The notes beneath the pieces are model-generated. The model saw nothing but the letters and a program-made list of their open reading frames with translations, was not told where the DNA came from and did not search any database. DNA of 64,000 bases from Phanerochaete sordida (lineage: Eukaryota > Basidiomycota > Agaricomycetes > Polyporales > Phanerochaetaceae), in the NCBI GenBank assembly GCA_019973155.2, contig BPQB01000068.1, forward strand, positions 62,001 through 126,000. The letters run 5' to 3'. Positions within the stretch are counted from its first letter, which is position 1. Every line of letters begins with the position of its first letter. A program made the translations under genes and the position numbers. This document shows, in pieces, positions 1-11,612 of this stretch.

Positions 1-649
1 GAGAAGCAGGGGAGTTCCGGCTCGCGACGTCCCTCGTCCGCAGTGACCCCCCACAACTCTGGAACAGCAGGTGCTCCCTGCAGAACGCGTTCAGTGGCGA
101 GCACTGCAGTGGGCGGGCAGGGGCGTGCTAGCTCACCATGTTCGGCGACGTCGAGGCCATAGCGTTTGTTGAGGAGGCTTGAGGAGGCTTGAGGAGCGGG
201 GCGAGTCTGGGGCCAGGACCGCGAAGGAGCCGGGCATTTATACACTTCCCTGGGGCCGAATCGGGGCGTCACGCGTTTTGCTGTTTAACGACAACCAACG
301 GGTTCACGTGCACGATGTTTGTCGTTGTTGTTGTCTGTCTCCTCCGCTCGCGGACTCACCGCGGATAGGTCCAGATGGCCAGCTCTTTGGCCTGCTACGT
401 TCGGGCGAGACGTTCGGCGTCGATGCGTCCAATACACAGCCACGCCAGATGCTAGCTGGGGAAACCATGCGAGGTCTGAGAATTAGAAAGCCCACGACAG
501 CTGAAGCCAGAATGGGAAAGAAGACTCCGTCTGCCGGGAGATGCCGTCTGTTCCAGGCGAGGAGGTGGGACGTCTTGCAAGTCTTTCCCCCTCTCTCCAA
601 CGACTCTCGACACCACCCACGCCTGCGCCCCCCCTCCTCCCGCCCCAGT
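1..649. other. left edge and upstream region of the first gene
   Basis: No supported gene. A TTTATACA element at 237-244 on the plus strand could be a TATA box for the gene at 650, but this would imply a long 5' leader of about 380 bases containing a short upstream ORF starting at 315. The reading frame of the downstream gene is open to 179, but the extra N-terminal residues look like leader sequence, not protein. Confidence 0.4.
169..196. repeat. short tandem repeat, 10-bp unit
   Basis: The unit GAGGAGGCTT occurs twice in direct succession and is followed by a third partial copy (GAGGAG). It lies upstream of the first gene and has no evident function. Confidence 0.7.
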
Positions 650-1915
650 ATGCCTCGCGCCGCCACCCAGTCTTCCCCGCCGTCTACCCCTCCAAAGAGC
701 GGTTCCAAACAGCCCTCCACGCGCATGCCATGGTCCCAGAAGAACCGCATTCTGAGCAACCCAAGCTCACCCGCCCCGCCATCTCCGCAACATGCACAGG
801 AGAAGACGCACTCTACTCCGCTGTTCCTACCGGACTCTCCCTCTGCCTCTACTAGTGCTAAGCCGCGCAAGGAGAAGGTCAAATACCGCGCGGGCTTCCA
901 CCCGAAGTTCGTCCCCGGCGCCGACATTGTCTTACGCTCTCGCAGTGGTAACAGCTCTGGTCTACACTTTGCGACGACCAAGATGGACCTGAAGCTCTTC
1001 TGCGAGGCGATCTTGCCAGTCTCGGACGAGAACGCTGCTCCGCTTGCCGCCACTACTACTGTCAGCGGTCTCCCTATAACGCTTGTCGATCTAAGTCCGG
1101 ACGGATTGGAGGGCTTCCTCTGCTATGTATTCGGCAAGCCTACGGAGAAGTACCTAGCGAACATCCTCAACCTCTTTGCCCTCATCAAACTGGTCATTCG
1201 TCTTGGCACTTGGCGACTCCCCGCCGACCCTCTCGCCCCCGCCTTCGAGGAGCATAAGGTGAAGTCCGAGCGCGACATGGCTCAGTGCTGCATATTTGTC
1301 GCACGGGAACGCTGGCAACTCGGCGCCGACACCGCCTTCTACGTGGTATCAGGGCTCGACCAAGTGACGTTCAACAAGCGCGCCAAGAACTGCTACCCCC
1401 TCGCACACGGAGGTATCTTCCGCAACGCTCGCCGCACGCTTTTCTACGGGATCAAGGAGGACATTTTCAACTTCGAGGGCGATTCGGTGACCATCCCTGC
1501 TCTTCTCGGGTACGACTTCATATGGTTGAAACCGTGGACGAAGGATGGACAGGGGAACTTGAAGACGATCTACCTTGGCCCTAGCCATGTGCCCTACCTT
1601 GTCCCGGAATGGTTCCTCGCGTTCTGTCGGGCGTTCGTGGCGATGGTACTGGATCGGCCGTGCTGGGACGCTGCGATATCCGCGAAAGGCATGGCATTCG
1701 CCCACCCATTCGTGACACAAGCTTCCAAGGAGTATTCCGAAGATGACATGGAAATCGTTTGCAAGGATCTTGAGACGTTTGTGCATGTCATCGCGAGTGC
1801 AGTGGAGAAGAAGGTGAAGAGCGTGAGTCCTGAGGCTCTTGTCGGTCATTGTTCACTGCTGACACTACCTCTGCGCATACAGACCAAGGTTGAGTTCCCA
1901 AAACTCCCAAACTAA
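650..1915 (+). CDS. hypothetical protein, agaricomycete type
   Basis: I do not recognise the family. The start at 650 was chosen because the upstream in-frame sequence looks non-coding and the residues after it (Pro/Ser/Thr-rich, with SKQPSTRMPWSQKN) begin a typical disordered fungal N-terminus of about 80 residues. A globular part follows, with VDLSPDGLEGFLCYVF and LYGIKEDIFNFEG-like stretches and Trp-rich runs, loosely reminiscent of BTB-like mushroom proteins but too weak to assign. Near the end, 1823-1882 has a GTGAGT donor, a CTGAC branch site and a CAG acceptor. It is 60 bp without a stop, so the protein is 401 aa if it is removed and 421 aa if retained. The coding sequence ends at TAA 1913-1915. 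The neighbouring sequence to 2460 is gene-free. Confidence 0.6.
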   Translation: MPRAATQSSPPSTPPKSGSKQPSTRMPWSQKNRILSNPSSPAPPSPQHAQEKTHSTPLFLPDSPSASTSAKPRKEKVKYRAGFHPKFVPGADIVLRSRSGNSSGLHFATTKMDLKLFCEAILPVSDENAAPLAATTTVSGLPITLVDLSPDGLEGFLCYVFGKPTEKYLANILNLFALIKLVIRLGTWRLPADPLAPAFEEHKVKSERDMAQCCIFVARERWQLGADTAFYVVSGLDQVTFNKRAKNCYPLAHGGIFRNARRTLFYGIKEDIFNFEGDSVTIPALLGYDFIWLKPWTKDGQGNLKTIYLGPSHVPYLVPEWFLAFCRAFVAMVLDRPCWDAAISAKGMAFAHPFVTQASKEYSEDDMEIVCKDLETFVHVIASAVEKKVKSVSPEALVGHCSLLTLPLRIQTKVEFPKLPN

Positions 1916-2460
1916 GGCTCCACGGCATCATCGGGTCCCACTAGAGTACTATCAGTGAGCCATCCTCCGGGTCGCGTCAATGTCCGTTGCATCTGACTTG
2001 TGCCGTATAGCAACGTCGTGAGCAGAAGCCCGCTTATATGCCGTGCTCGCCGCAGGTCGGCAACATCCACGTCGCTCATTCCCGTCATTCCTACACCAAC
2101 ATCATGATACCTCTCTTCTCGTGACTCGACCGGCCAACTCCACACTCCAGACTGTCCCGTATCACGCCTCGCCACTGTGCATGTCTATCCTATAGTTTTG
2201 TTCGAGTTTGTATCAATAGCACGGACTGGGCCTCGAGTATCTTCTATCCACTGGAATTATCCTATATTTATTCTTCGTATAGACTAGGTGTTCGAGTACC
2301 GCGTCCGTACATGCTCCGTCGCGAGGCGCAGCCGAGCAGTGCCAGGTATATGTCATCCAGTCGTAGTCTGCGGTAGCAAGCCGTAGGCTGCCTTCATACG
2401 AAACACCGTCGCCGTGCGACCGGTTTCTATGCGCAGGGGTGAGTATATGCACGGTACACA
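1916..2460. other. intergenic, nothing recognised
   Basis: Only short overlapping frames without protein-like composition are present on either strand. This is presumably the 3' region of the gene ending at 1915 and degenerate sequence ahead of the F-box remnant. Confidence 0.5.
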
Positions 2461-2898
2461 GAGACGCCAGATATACAGAGACATCCCGGCGTTGCTGCGT
2501 CCGCACGCCGTTCGTCGACCCGGCGCGTCGTCGCGTCAGAGGAACGCCCGGGAGCCTCGGGTTACACATGCCAGCTTGGACCCGCTGCTCGCGCCGCGCG
2601 CGCGGACCTTGCGGCGCTCACGCTCGTGGAGGGCGCCGCGCGCGCGCAGGCGGAGGCGTTCGCCGGCGCGGTGCAGGCCACGCTCGACGCCGGCCGCGCG
2701 TTCTTCCCGGAGCTGCGCACCCTCGCTGCGCGGGGCCCCGCGGATGGGCTCGCGAGACCGTGCGCTGTCGAGGGGCTCGTGCGCGTGCTGCAGCGGCGGA
2801 GGGCGCGCGGCGGGGGGCTGATGCGTCTCGAGCTCGGGGAGGAGTTCGAGGGGGAGGTCGACAGCATCTGCCATCGAGTTATGCGAGGACGCTGGTAG
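2461..2898 (+). pseudogene. remnant of the C-terminus of an F-box/LRR protein
   Basis: Frame 1 from about 2580 to the TAG at 2896-2898 aligns without gaps over about 43 residues to the C-terminal end of the intact F-box protein at 21654-23387 (minus). Both contain a leucine-rich LTL stretch, a 20-residue spacer with a Q-A-T/R-S-L-D pattern, then the shared string AFFPELRTL and a downstream RRxRG...L.LE segment. The frame is closed upstream by a stop near 2440, and no F-box, no start codon and no upstream LRR region are present. It is therefore a truncated paralogous fragment. The base composition is extremely GC-rich compared with the intact copy. It lies 1.1 kb upstream of one 8-Cys secreted protein gene, while its intact relative lies next to the other. 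Confidence 0.7.
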
Positions 2899-3953
2899 AC
2901 TAGTGTCAGCCTTAGCGATTTACCGTGCAGAACCGTGCACAACAATTGTTCCGGACGGCGATCCCATCTACGTAGTCAAATGCTAGGCGTGCCTCCTCCG
3001 AGTCGGCGGCGTCCCGCCGTGCCCACCGTGCCCGCCCATCACTGCGTCGCACGCCCTCCAGCAGCGCGCGTGCCTATCAGAACACACACGATGCAGTGCA
3101 GATCGTGGGCACGTCGGCCGCGCGTGCGACCGCCGCGCGCGCAGCCTATGGCTCGCCGTTTCAGAGCTCCCAAACGTGCAGAACCGAGGGTTCATGCAGA
3201 GGAGATGCGCGCGGCGGGCGCTGCGCGTGGACGCGATAGCGGTGGCCGCCGCGTGCTGCGCAGATCCGTCGGCATGCCGCGCGCGAAGCCAAGCCCAGGC
3301 CTGCGCATATCGTTTCGGCGGTCCTGGAGCGCGGTTTCTGGCGTGTGCCGCGAGACGCGACGTTGTGTGCCGCCGGACGGAGACAAGCGTGCGTCCACAG
3401 GCAGTTGCTGGCCAGTGGCAGACGAGCAGGGAGAGGAGGCGGAAGATCCTGGCGAGGCTTCTGCACGCACCCCAGGGGATGGTGCAGGGTACGGCATTGC
3501 CGTATGTGGTGTCACGTCCCGGTACGTACATCCCTCGGCCCAGCCGTGCGCCAGTACAGATAACGATGTCGAAAGCGGGCTAGATGGGCGAGATGCTATG
3601 TCAGTGAGCGAAATGGACTTCAACCTAGGCGCACCTCGCTCTCAGCATGGGCTTTGTCAGAAACTCAAGAGGCACATGTGACTCTGGATACCAATGGCTC
3701 CATGGATAGAACAAGGCTTGAGTCAGAAATTCGGCGGGCTCGGGCTCTGTACGCTGCTGGATCAGACGGACTCGATGAGACGTGGGAGGCCGCCTGAGGT
3801 CGGCAGGCCGTGGCGGTGATGGTCGTTGTGCTGCTGATGGCGGGCGCGCATTGTTATGTCTGCGCACGCCCAGCGCTGCAGAGATAATCAAAGCGACGAG
3901 AGTGTCGGGCAAGGCCTTCGCCGAGGCCACGGTACCTTGAGGGTTAATTGAGG
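2899..3953. other. intergenic, upstream of the secreted-protein gene
   Basis: Long overlapping frames exist here because of high GC content, but none has protein-like composition or a splice-consistent continuation. Nothing was recognised apart from the promoter at its right end. Confidence 0.5.
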
Positions 3954-3961
3954 GTATAAAT
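3954..3961 (+). promoter_or_regulatory. TATA box of the 8-Cys secreted protein gene (copy 1)
   Basis: TATAAATA lies 71 bp upstream of the ATG at 4025. The leader that follows contains CTTCACTCACCTCGAG, which is also present in the leader of the paralogue at 24.9 kb, so the promoter/leader region was duplicated with the gene. Confidence 0.7.
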
Positions 3962-4024
3962 ACTGGTGCGTCAGCACAACTCAGCCTTCACTCACCTCGA
4001 GCACTCCAAACAGCAGAAGCCACC

Positions 4025-4366
4025 ATGAAGTTCATCGTCTCTCTGTCCATGCTCCTCCTCGCCGCTGGCGTCCTCGCCACGCCGTTCGACGGCAACGGTG
4101 CGTCGCCATCGTCCACCTTCTCTGTCCACATCGCTGACACCGCGCTGCAGAGATCGCTAAGCGCGACTGCAACTCGGAGTGCGGTACCACGTTCGCTGCC
4201 TGCGAGGCTAACAACGGGCCGGTACGTACCCCAACCTAGCTCTGCGCGAAGCATGCTCAGCACGGCGTGTGTGCCGTAGAACTGCTCGCAGAACGAGCAG
4301 GCGTGCGTCGCGGCCTGCGCGCACAAGAGCTGCCCGAGGGACCTGGAGGGGCGCGCGACTTGTTAG
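4025..4366 (+). CDS. small secreted 8-cysteine protein, copy 1
   Basis: Exons 4025-4097, 4151-4221 and 4280-4366, joined by introns of 53 and 58 bp, give a 76-aa protein. Residues 1-19 form a clear signal peptide (MKF, then a hydrophobic core ending in A-T-P). A KR pair at residues 28-29 is a likely Kex2 site immediately before the first cysteine, leaving a mature peptide of about 47 residues. That peptide has eight cysteines at 31, 35, 42, 50, 57, 61, 66 and 76, enough for four disulfides. An even cysteine number, a prepro structure and small size suggest a stable secreted peptide, perhaps effector-like or antimicrobial, but the function is unknown. The copy at 24536-24882 has identical intron positions and cysteine spacing. 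A TATA box and conserved leader lie upstream. Confidence 0.85.
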
Positions 4367-6376
4367 GAGGGCTGCATGGTTTGAGCTGGTTCTGCGTTAG
4401 CAATTTACGAGGAAATTGTGTAGGGAGTACCAAGAGATGTTGAATTATGCAGTGACGGATCTGTGCCAGCGTGTCACGCTCTGCGTTCGCCCGCGAGATG
4501 CCGGTGCCACAACGCCCGGCGCTTAGAAGGCTAGACCGGATTCGGCCGCGGCCGTGGACGGTCCCGGTCACCCACTGCCATCTCAGGCCTGCTCTCGAAT
4601 CGCTGCCTATGTCGTGCTCGTACCGTGGCTATTGCTGCCAGAAGGCTGTATTTATCTCTCAGAGGTAGGGTACTGCACGTGGCTTAGCTACTGCCTGCAG
4701 CATCTTTGCAAACTCGGAGGGTACCCGGCCAGCACCGGGTCCTGTTTTCCACTGGTACGTGCCTCTGACCCCTGTACGAAAGGTGCTGATTTCGTGTAAT
4801 TGTATTACTACGATGGCGACTGCGCTCGCATCAGTGGTTCAGTGCACAGTTGCCCCTCTTTGCCTCTGCGATCCGTTCTGCAGTCTGTTTCAATGTCGCG
4901 GTGCCTGGGGAAAAGCTGCACGTAGCTGTTCCATGGCGCGCCACGCGCACACACGCATTCCGCCCCTATAGCTTTATCAACGCCGCCGTTGGACTATCCT
5001 CCCCTGAAAGCACGTCCGAAGTCGCTCGGGGCGCCGAAACGGAATTGTCAACTTGCGCCAGCCTTGCTCCTCGGCTTCTCGCTAATCAGGCACGCTATGG
5101 CTACTTGCTCCCTTTCGGAATAGTCTTGGACACGATGGGCTAGGGGTAGTCTGACCTGCTATCAGCCCGCGACAACAGCCTCGCAGGTGGCCTCGGGATT
5201 TGCACGGGATGATGCGCGCCAGCGAGCGCCCGAGCGCCACAACGCTTGGATCGCCGCTACCGGGACCACGAGGACGTTGGAGGTTGGCAGGGAGGATCCC
5301 AAGCGTACACACCACCTTCTGCGGCCCAGAATGCGACATAATTACCCAGCGCGAAGTCTCTTCACCTTCATGTCGCCCTCAGAGGGCGAAAACGGCAGGT
5401 TTTTCCACCCCTAACTCTCTGACTCGGCTGCTTATCTCGTCCCTGCAGACCGTGGTATCTCGCCCACCGACGCATGCCCAGCCCAAGTCCGACACTCGTA
5501 TCGTCCGGCTGAGCGATTTCTCGGCCGGGGTCAATGCTAATCTTTTGTTTCGCTGGACGCCGTCCGACGTTTTCCGTGATTGCGAGGCCCTGCGGACCTG
5601 GCGCTGCCCCGTCGGCAGCGCATTGACTGGGGGCAGCAGACAGCGTTATCGTTGACGCTGCCCGGAAGCGCTGTGCGCCATGCCGGGGCCGCAGGCCATT
5701 CGCGAGACGCTGGACCTTTCGAAGTCGCGATAAATCACTTTTGCCTGTCCCACTCCGTATGTGAATCGTCATGAGGCGTGCAAGCTCGTGACGCAATGGC
5801 TGATGCCTCTTCACTGCAGGCGCCCCGAGGACCCTGTAACGCGAATGAGATACAGCTGTGCCTGCCGAGGCCGACAGGATCTGTTCAGCCTCGAGATCAA
5901 GGGTAGAGATAGGTTACTCAAGATCGAATACGCCCGCTCTGGTATCTTGCTGGTATCTGAGCAGGCCTACGAGTGAGTCAAGTCCACTGCACGCGTGCGC
6001 CTACTATTTATTGCTCTTCTTTCGCAGCATCATGCGAAGAAGCAATGTCGCGTGATCATACTGACGCCTTCGCCTCCACCGTGCTCGACTGGAAAGCGGG
6101 GCAGTACCCACTGCTAGCCATCTCCAGGCCTTGCTATCTGGCGCACTGGAGTGCTGAGTACTCAGCCGTTTCAACGCAATGCCGCCCATACTTACCCCGC
6201 ACTTCGTGGGGCCAAACCTGGGGAGCGAAGTCTCTGATAAATTTTCCTCGCCTTATCGCGTTATCTTGCCCGCACACCCAGCGGAATGCGCGGAATCCCA
6301 GGCAGGCCTTCGCAGGGCCCCCCGTCAGTGCACGTTTTTCCCCATCGGGCGCACAGATAACGGGTGCGCACAGGCG
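4367..6376. other. 2-kb stretch without a recognised gene
   Basis: There are several open frames of 60-150 codons (for example 5200-5655 plus, 5368-5814 minus), but none shows a known motif, a signal peptide or a splice-consistent extension. It may hold decayed sequence. No terminal repeats or transposase motifs were seen. Confidence 0.5.
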
Positions 6377-6383
6377 TATATAG
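6377..6383 (+). promoter_or_regulatory. TATA box of the urea transporter gene
   Basis: TATATAG is 61 bp upstream of the ATG at 6438, the usual spacing seen for other genes in this window. Confidence 0.6.
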
Positions 6384-6437
6384 GCTGCGCGCGTGCGTGT
6401 GCAAGGCTTGCCAGCCGAACCGTGCGCTCCTGCTACG

Positions 6438-9022
6438 ATGGCGAACGGCGAGTTTGACGCGTACCTGCCCCAGGGCTCCGGCTATGCCATCATCATCGGC
6501 GGCGGCTCGGGCTTCGCGCTCTTCATGCTCGTCCTCAGCTGGCTCCAGAACAAGTTCACGGAGATGTCGCCGTTCGAGAGTGAGTATTCTGCCTCTTGTA
6601 TTGGCGGCCGAGACTCATGGAGCGCCCTGCAGACGAGGAGTTCTCGAGCGCGAGCCGCAGCGTAAAGCCCGGGCTTGTCTGCTCTGGCATCGTATGTCGC
6701 CTCCCCGTCCTGCATCGCACAGCGCTGATGGGCACTAGGTCTCGGCCTGGACGTGGAGCGCCACCCTCATGGTCTCCTCGCTTGTCGTCTACCAGTTCGG
6801 TGTCTCCGGCGGCTGGTGGTACGGTGTGTGCGGAACGTAAGTTAGGCTTCGCTGTGTCTTGATCGCCGGGCTCACCTGTATGTACCAGGGTTTCGATCGT
6901 CTTCTTCTCCGTCATCGCGTCCGCGGTCAAGCGAAATGCCAACGGAGCGAGGACCTTCCTGGAGATTGTCAAGGCGCGCTTTGGCACACCAGCGCATCTC
7001 ATGTTCCTGGTGCGTCCTCTCCGTTCGCAGCCAGCCGTGTATTTGCTCATCGTGCCGCAGTTCTACGCCATCTTCACGTCGTTGATGGTGTCTGCGATCC
7101 TCCTGCTTGGAGGCAGCGCCTCCATCTCCGCGCTGACGGGCATGAACATCAACGCCGCGACGATGCTGCTACCGCTCGGTGTCATCGCGTTCGTCATCGT
7201 CGGTGGCCTGAGGAGCACCTTCGTCTCGGACTATGCGCACACGACCATCGTCTTCATCATCATCTGGCTGTTCGTCTACACCGTAGGTCATCACCAGCGT
7301 GTGTTGAGTGCCTGCTGACGGCTATCGCCAGGCGTTTGGCTCGTCCGAGCTCATTGGTTCGCCCTCGGCGCTTCACGCTCTGCTCGTCAAGGCCGGAGAG
7401 ATCGCGCCTGTCCCCGGCAACCACGAGGGCTCCTACCTGACCTTCCACTCCAAGTCAGGCTTTGTCTGTAAGTCTCCTTCATTGCCGTCGCCGCGCGCCG
7501 TGCTGACCGCCCCCGCAGACGCCGCGATCTCCGTCGTGCTCGGCACGGCGACGGTCTTCCTGGACCAGTCGTACTGGCAGCGCGCGATTGCGTCGAACCC
7601 GCGCGGGACGACGAAGGCGTACATCCTCGGCGGGCTCTCGTGGTTCAGCGTGCCGTTCGCGTTCGGCACGACGATGGGCCTCTCCGCGCGCGCGCTCCAG
7701 ACGAGCCCTGTCTTCCCGACGTACCCGCTCCCGCTCAGCGCCGCGCAGCAGGGCGCGGGCCTCGTCGCGCCCGCCGCCGCCGTCGCGCTCCGCGGCACCT
7801 CCGGCGCGGTCGCGATGCTCATCATCACGTACATGGCGGTCACCTCGGCCGCGTCGGCGCAGCTCATCTCGGTGTCGTCGATCTTCACGTATGATGTCTA
7901 CCGGGTGAGTGCTGCTGCGCAGATGTCTGGGAGAGATGTGCTCACGTGTGCGAGTAGACGTACTGGCGGCCCAAGGCAAGTGCGCGCGAGCTCCTTCGCG
8001 TCGCGCACGCCGGTGTCGCCGTTTGGGGCATCTGGATCTCCGTCTGGTGCGTCATCCTCAACGCCGGGAACGTCAACATGAACTTCATCTACTGTACGTC
8101 CGCGCGCCCTGCCTGCACCGCCGCCTGCTCACCGCCCGCAGATTTCTGCGGCACGATCATCGGCGCGCCGGTCATCCCGATCATGCTCGTCGTGCTCTGG
8201 CCGAAGCTGTCGAACGCGGCGCTGCTCGCGAGCAGCGCGGGCACGTTCCTCGGGCTGCTCGCGTGGCTCGTGACGTGCCGCTACTACTACGGCGCGATCA
8301 ACGAGACGCTGCTCGTCGAGAACTACTCGTCGCTCGCGGGCAGCCTCACGAGCCTCGGCTCCGGTGCGATCATCGCCGTCGCCGTGTCGCTCTGGAAGCC
8401 CGACAACTACGACTTCCGCGGGACGCGCTCGAGTGAGTACCCTGCGCACGCTGCTGGGCGCCGCACGCTGACCGGGCTGCAGTCAAGCTCATCAAGAAGG
8501 ATGACGCGCTCGACGACGAAGAGAGCGCCGCCGTGCCGTCGGTGCCCGCGTCGCCGCACGCGCCCGCGGGCGACGACGACGACAAGAAGGGCGACGAGGA
8601 CCACAAGGGCGAGGTCTCCGTTGACGAGAAGGCCGTCGGCTCGAGCGCGGCGTCGAGCGTCGGCGCGCCGGAGCACGACGCGTACACGAACCCGGCGCCA
8701 GACGACACGGACCTGCTGCCCGCGGACGCACGCCGCGCGTTCTGGGTGTCCGCCGCGATTATCATCGTCATCGCGGTGCTCGTGCCGATCCCGCTCGGCA
8801 GCAGCAACTACATCTTCTCGCCGGGTTTCTTCACCGCGTGGATCGTCGTGGCCATGGTGCGTGCGCGTATGCGACTGGCGTGGCGGCGGGCGCTGACCCT
8901 TTGTGCAGGTCTGGTCGTTCTTCGCGGGCTTTGCCTGCATCATCCTCCCCATCTGGGAGAGCCGCGACGCGCTCAAGCGCATCGTGTCCGGCCTCGTCGG
9001 TATGACTTCGAGGAAGAAGTGA
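6438..9022 (+). CDS. DUR3: DUR3-type urea/H+ symporter (sodium:solute symporter family)
   Basis: Eleven exons (6438-6579, 6633-6691, 6739-6836, 6889-7009, 7061-7282, 7332-7467, 7519-7904, 7958-8093, 8142-8432, 8483-8856, 8909-9022) give 692 aa, the normal size for fungal DUR3. The N-terminal helix with GYAIIIGGGSGFALFML leads to VSAWTWSATLM, the TFLEIVKARFGTPAH loop, LLGGSASISALTGM and FLDQSYWQRAIAS, all characteristic of this branch of the solute:sodium symporter superfamily. An acidic cytoplasmic loop rich in Asp, Glu and Lys (exon 10) precedes the last two membrane segments. The protein would sit in the plasma membrane and import urea, and in other fungi also polyamines, with protons. Fungal DUR3 genes are usually nitrogen-repressed, but no specific regulatory site was checked here. 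All splice junctions are GT-AG. Confidence 0.92.
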
Positions 9023-9410
9023 GCCGCGCTCGGCGGCCGCTTCCGCTGTGCTGTGTACTATAGAGCCTGGTGTAAATCAAAGTACGTTAGAGCAACTAGA
9101 AGTGGACATGACATGTCCCCGTAGACCCCCTTGTACAATAGAACTGGAGCTTGTAACAAGACATGGTGCATCGCTTTCCGGAGGAGCTGTACATCTTGTG
9201 TGACCACATCCCGCGCCGCAGTGCCTGAACACTCATCGAGGATTACGAATGCCGAAGGTCCTGGTATTATCGCTACTGTACAATGCCTCGGGGCCCGGTA
9301 TGGTAGTAGTGTACACAATGCGCCTGTCTACAATTAGTCGAGGGTGTCGTAGGAAAGTCATATGCAGTGAGTAAAAACCTGTGCCACAGAGTACGACAAG
9401 ACGAGGGTCC
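9023..9410. other. convergent 3' intergenic region
   Basis: This lies between the stop codons of the urea transporter (plus) and the membrane protein (minus). No gene is visible. Confidence 0.6.
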
Positions 9411-10216
9411 CTATTCATGTTTCTGGAGCGGTATCTTGGCAATGCCTACGACCACCTCTGGTATACTGTCGCGCGGCACTTGCGCCGTGGGCATGGCCAC
9501 GAGCACTGCTATCTGCACCTCCGAGCCGTCGAGCGAATCCGACACGTCGAGGGCAGGTGTCTCGGGCGCGGTTTGGGATGGGGCGCGGCGCCGCCGCAGG
9601 AAGCGCGTAAAGCGACCGGGCGGGCGGTGGTCGAAAGAGGAGCGGGGAGATTCGTGAGGGTCGTTATTTGGGTCATGTTCGGATATGAGTTTGGCGGACA
9701 CAGGCTGCGGAGTGAGGGGTAGTAAGTACAAAGCGAGCCGAGACAGCCCAGGCAGGCGCGCGACGCCGACGAGCGGGTCACAAGACAGGGCACTCACCGA
9801 CATCGAGTCCCAGCTGGCCACATACTCAGTGGGGTCCACGTGGACATCCCATAGCTTGGGCTTCTCGCCGATGTCTCTCCTGCCAATGTTGAACGCCGCC
9901 TCGGGCGGTAGCAGTCCTGCTGCGATTTGCTCCTCGACCTGCCGGCGGAAGCGACGGCGGATGATGAAGGAGCGGAGGACGATGGCACACGAGACGAATA
10001 GGAGGACGAAGAGGGTTGCTAGGAATGTGAGGCTGCACGGGATTAGTGAGTGTTAGAAGTTACTCCGGCTGGCGAAGTGCGGGGTAGGAGAACGCACAGG
10101 TATAGCGTGGACGAGGGAGGGGAAAAGCCGCCAGAGTTGTCGTTGTTCGTCGAGGTCGCAGACGCACTAGAGTCTGTGGACGTCGCAGACAGCGACGGGG
10201 AGCTGGAGCTCGACAT
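9411..10216 (-). CDS. single-pass membrane protein, conserved in mushrooms, function unknown
   Basis: Exons 10216-10098, 10032-9798 and 9704-9411 (minus strand; introns 65 and 93 bp) give 215 aa. A Ser/Thr/Asn-rich extracellular-type N-terminus of about 40 residues is followed by one strong membrane helix (LLTFLATLFVLLFVSCAIV, residues about 40-58), then a basic stop-transfer RSFIIRRRFRR and a cytosolic tail with VEEQIAAGLLPP and later a VAMPT segment. This resembles a family of short single-span proteins found across Agaricomycetes, but I cannot name a function. There is no cleavable signal peptide, so a type III-like topology is likely. It is transcribed convergently with the urea transporter. 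Confidence 0.7.
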
Positions 10217-11612
10217 GGCGGGCGAGGGTCATGAAGGAGGGGCGGCGGGACGACAGGGTCTGGAGGGCAGCGCCTCGGCGTGAAATACGCAGCTGTTTCG
10301 AACAAGTTTGGAAGAAGAGATCGGCTGCAGGTCAGATCCCAGAGGATCACACAGCTTACGTAACGCACGGCCCCCGCTTTCTCGGCCAGCAGTCCTCAGC
10401 CAGCCCGCACTTGCCGAGATCCCCTTCCCCTGACTTACACAAGGACTGCGCGCGTTGCTACGCTCTGCCAGCATAGACTGAACAATGCGGATGCAGCAAC
10501 TCTGTCTTTATACTCCTCCAGCTGTGCTCTTGACTACGAGACGTCGCTACGTCGGCATACAATGCCAACTATCCCTCTATGGATGGCCAAAGTCCAGACC
10601 AAGGGCCGGTGCTCGCTTGACTCTGGCTCCTATCAGTGTGGCAGGACACTAGGAACCAGATGGCCCTCCTGACTCTAGCTGCACCTACTGAGTAAGCTCA
10701 GCTGCGCGTTTTCGTCATTTCCGCACCGCGCAGCTAGGGATCATACGGGATGATGGTGTACGCTCTGTCAAGATAAGTGGTCCGCACTCTCCCATGCTGC
10801 CCGTTCGCCACTAACGCCAGACCACTCCCCGAAAACGCACGGTATGTCACGAGCAATTGGCCGTCCTGCTTTGAAAGACTCGATCACATTTGGCTGCCCG
10901 AGCGAAGCTGCTACACAGCCTGCTGCCGATCGCCAGGCAGCAGCGGCTCACTCTGAACTGCCTGGTCGTCTAGGGGAATTTCAACTTCGCTCTGGTTCTT
11001 TGGCACTCTGCGGCATGAGCTCACGCGGCATCTGCCAGATGCAATGCGGACTGCTTTCTAGGCGTACTCGGGCTAGCGAGTATCGCGTGCTAGATGCCTA
11101 CACGGATGGTATGTAACAGGACTCTGACATGTCCATGATGCGTCTCTACATGCTGCCATACACGCTGTGCACCATGCTCCCCCTACAACTTGGAAGAGGA
11201 GAATAGCACATTTTTAACGTAGTTATTTTGCATGTGCGAAGTTCAGTGGCTCACTGGCTCGCGAAGCAGTAGCAACCCCTTCCCAAGCCGCCGATGACGA
11301 CTTGCGCAGATCGTTATCTCGGAAAGTACCGACACGCGTCTATGAATTTTCTCTGGCGAATAGTCGGCAAATTGCCGCCAATCCCGCCTCCTCCGCTCCG
11401 CGACTCCTGCCTGCCTCTCTGCCCCAAGCTATCCCTAGTCCGCTCACCTTCGCCTGCCAAGCGTTGTGGGCACCATCTGCAAACAAGCTGCAGCCGCACT
11501 TCTGTGCTAGCACAGCCATATACGGTCAGCAAACCTCTGATATCCGCTGTGGATAGCGGCTTACTCTTTACCTATAACCTGCAGAGACCAGCTCCTCTGC
11601 ATCCGCTACACC
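10217..11612. other. 1.4-kb intergenic region
   Basis: This is the divergent region between the membrane protein gene (minus) and the F-box gene (plus). Short frames such as 10844-11116 have no recognisable features. It presumably contains both promoters, but no clear TATA box stands out. Confidence 0.5.

Noticed and set aside
2935..3681. Plus-strand frame of 248 codons and several minus-strand frames
   Set aside because: Arg/Ala/Pro/Cys-rich composition typical of GC-driven open frames; no motif.
5200..5655. Plus-strand frame of 151 codons
   Set aside because: No motif, no promoter; neighbouring frames are equally open.
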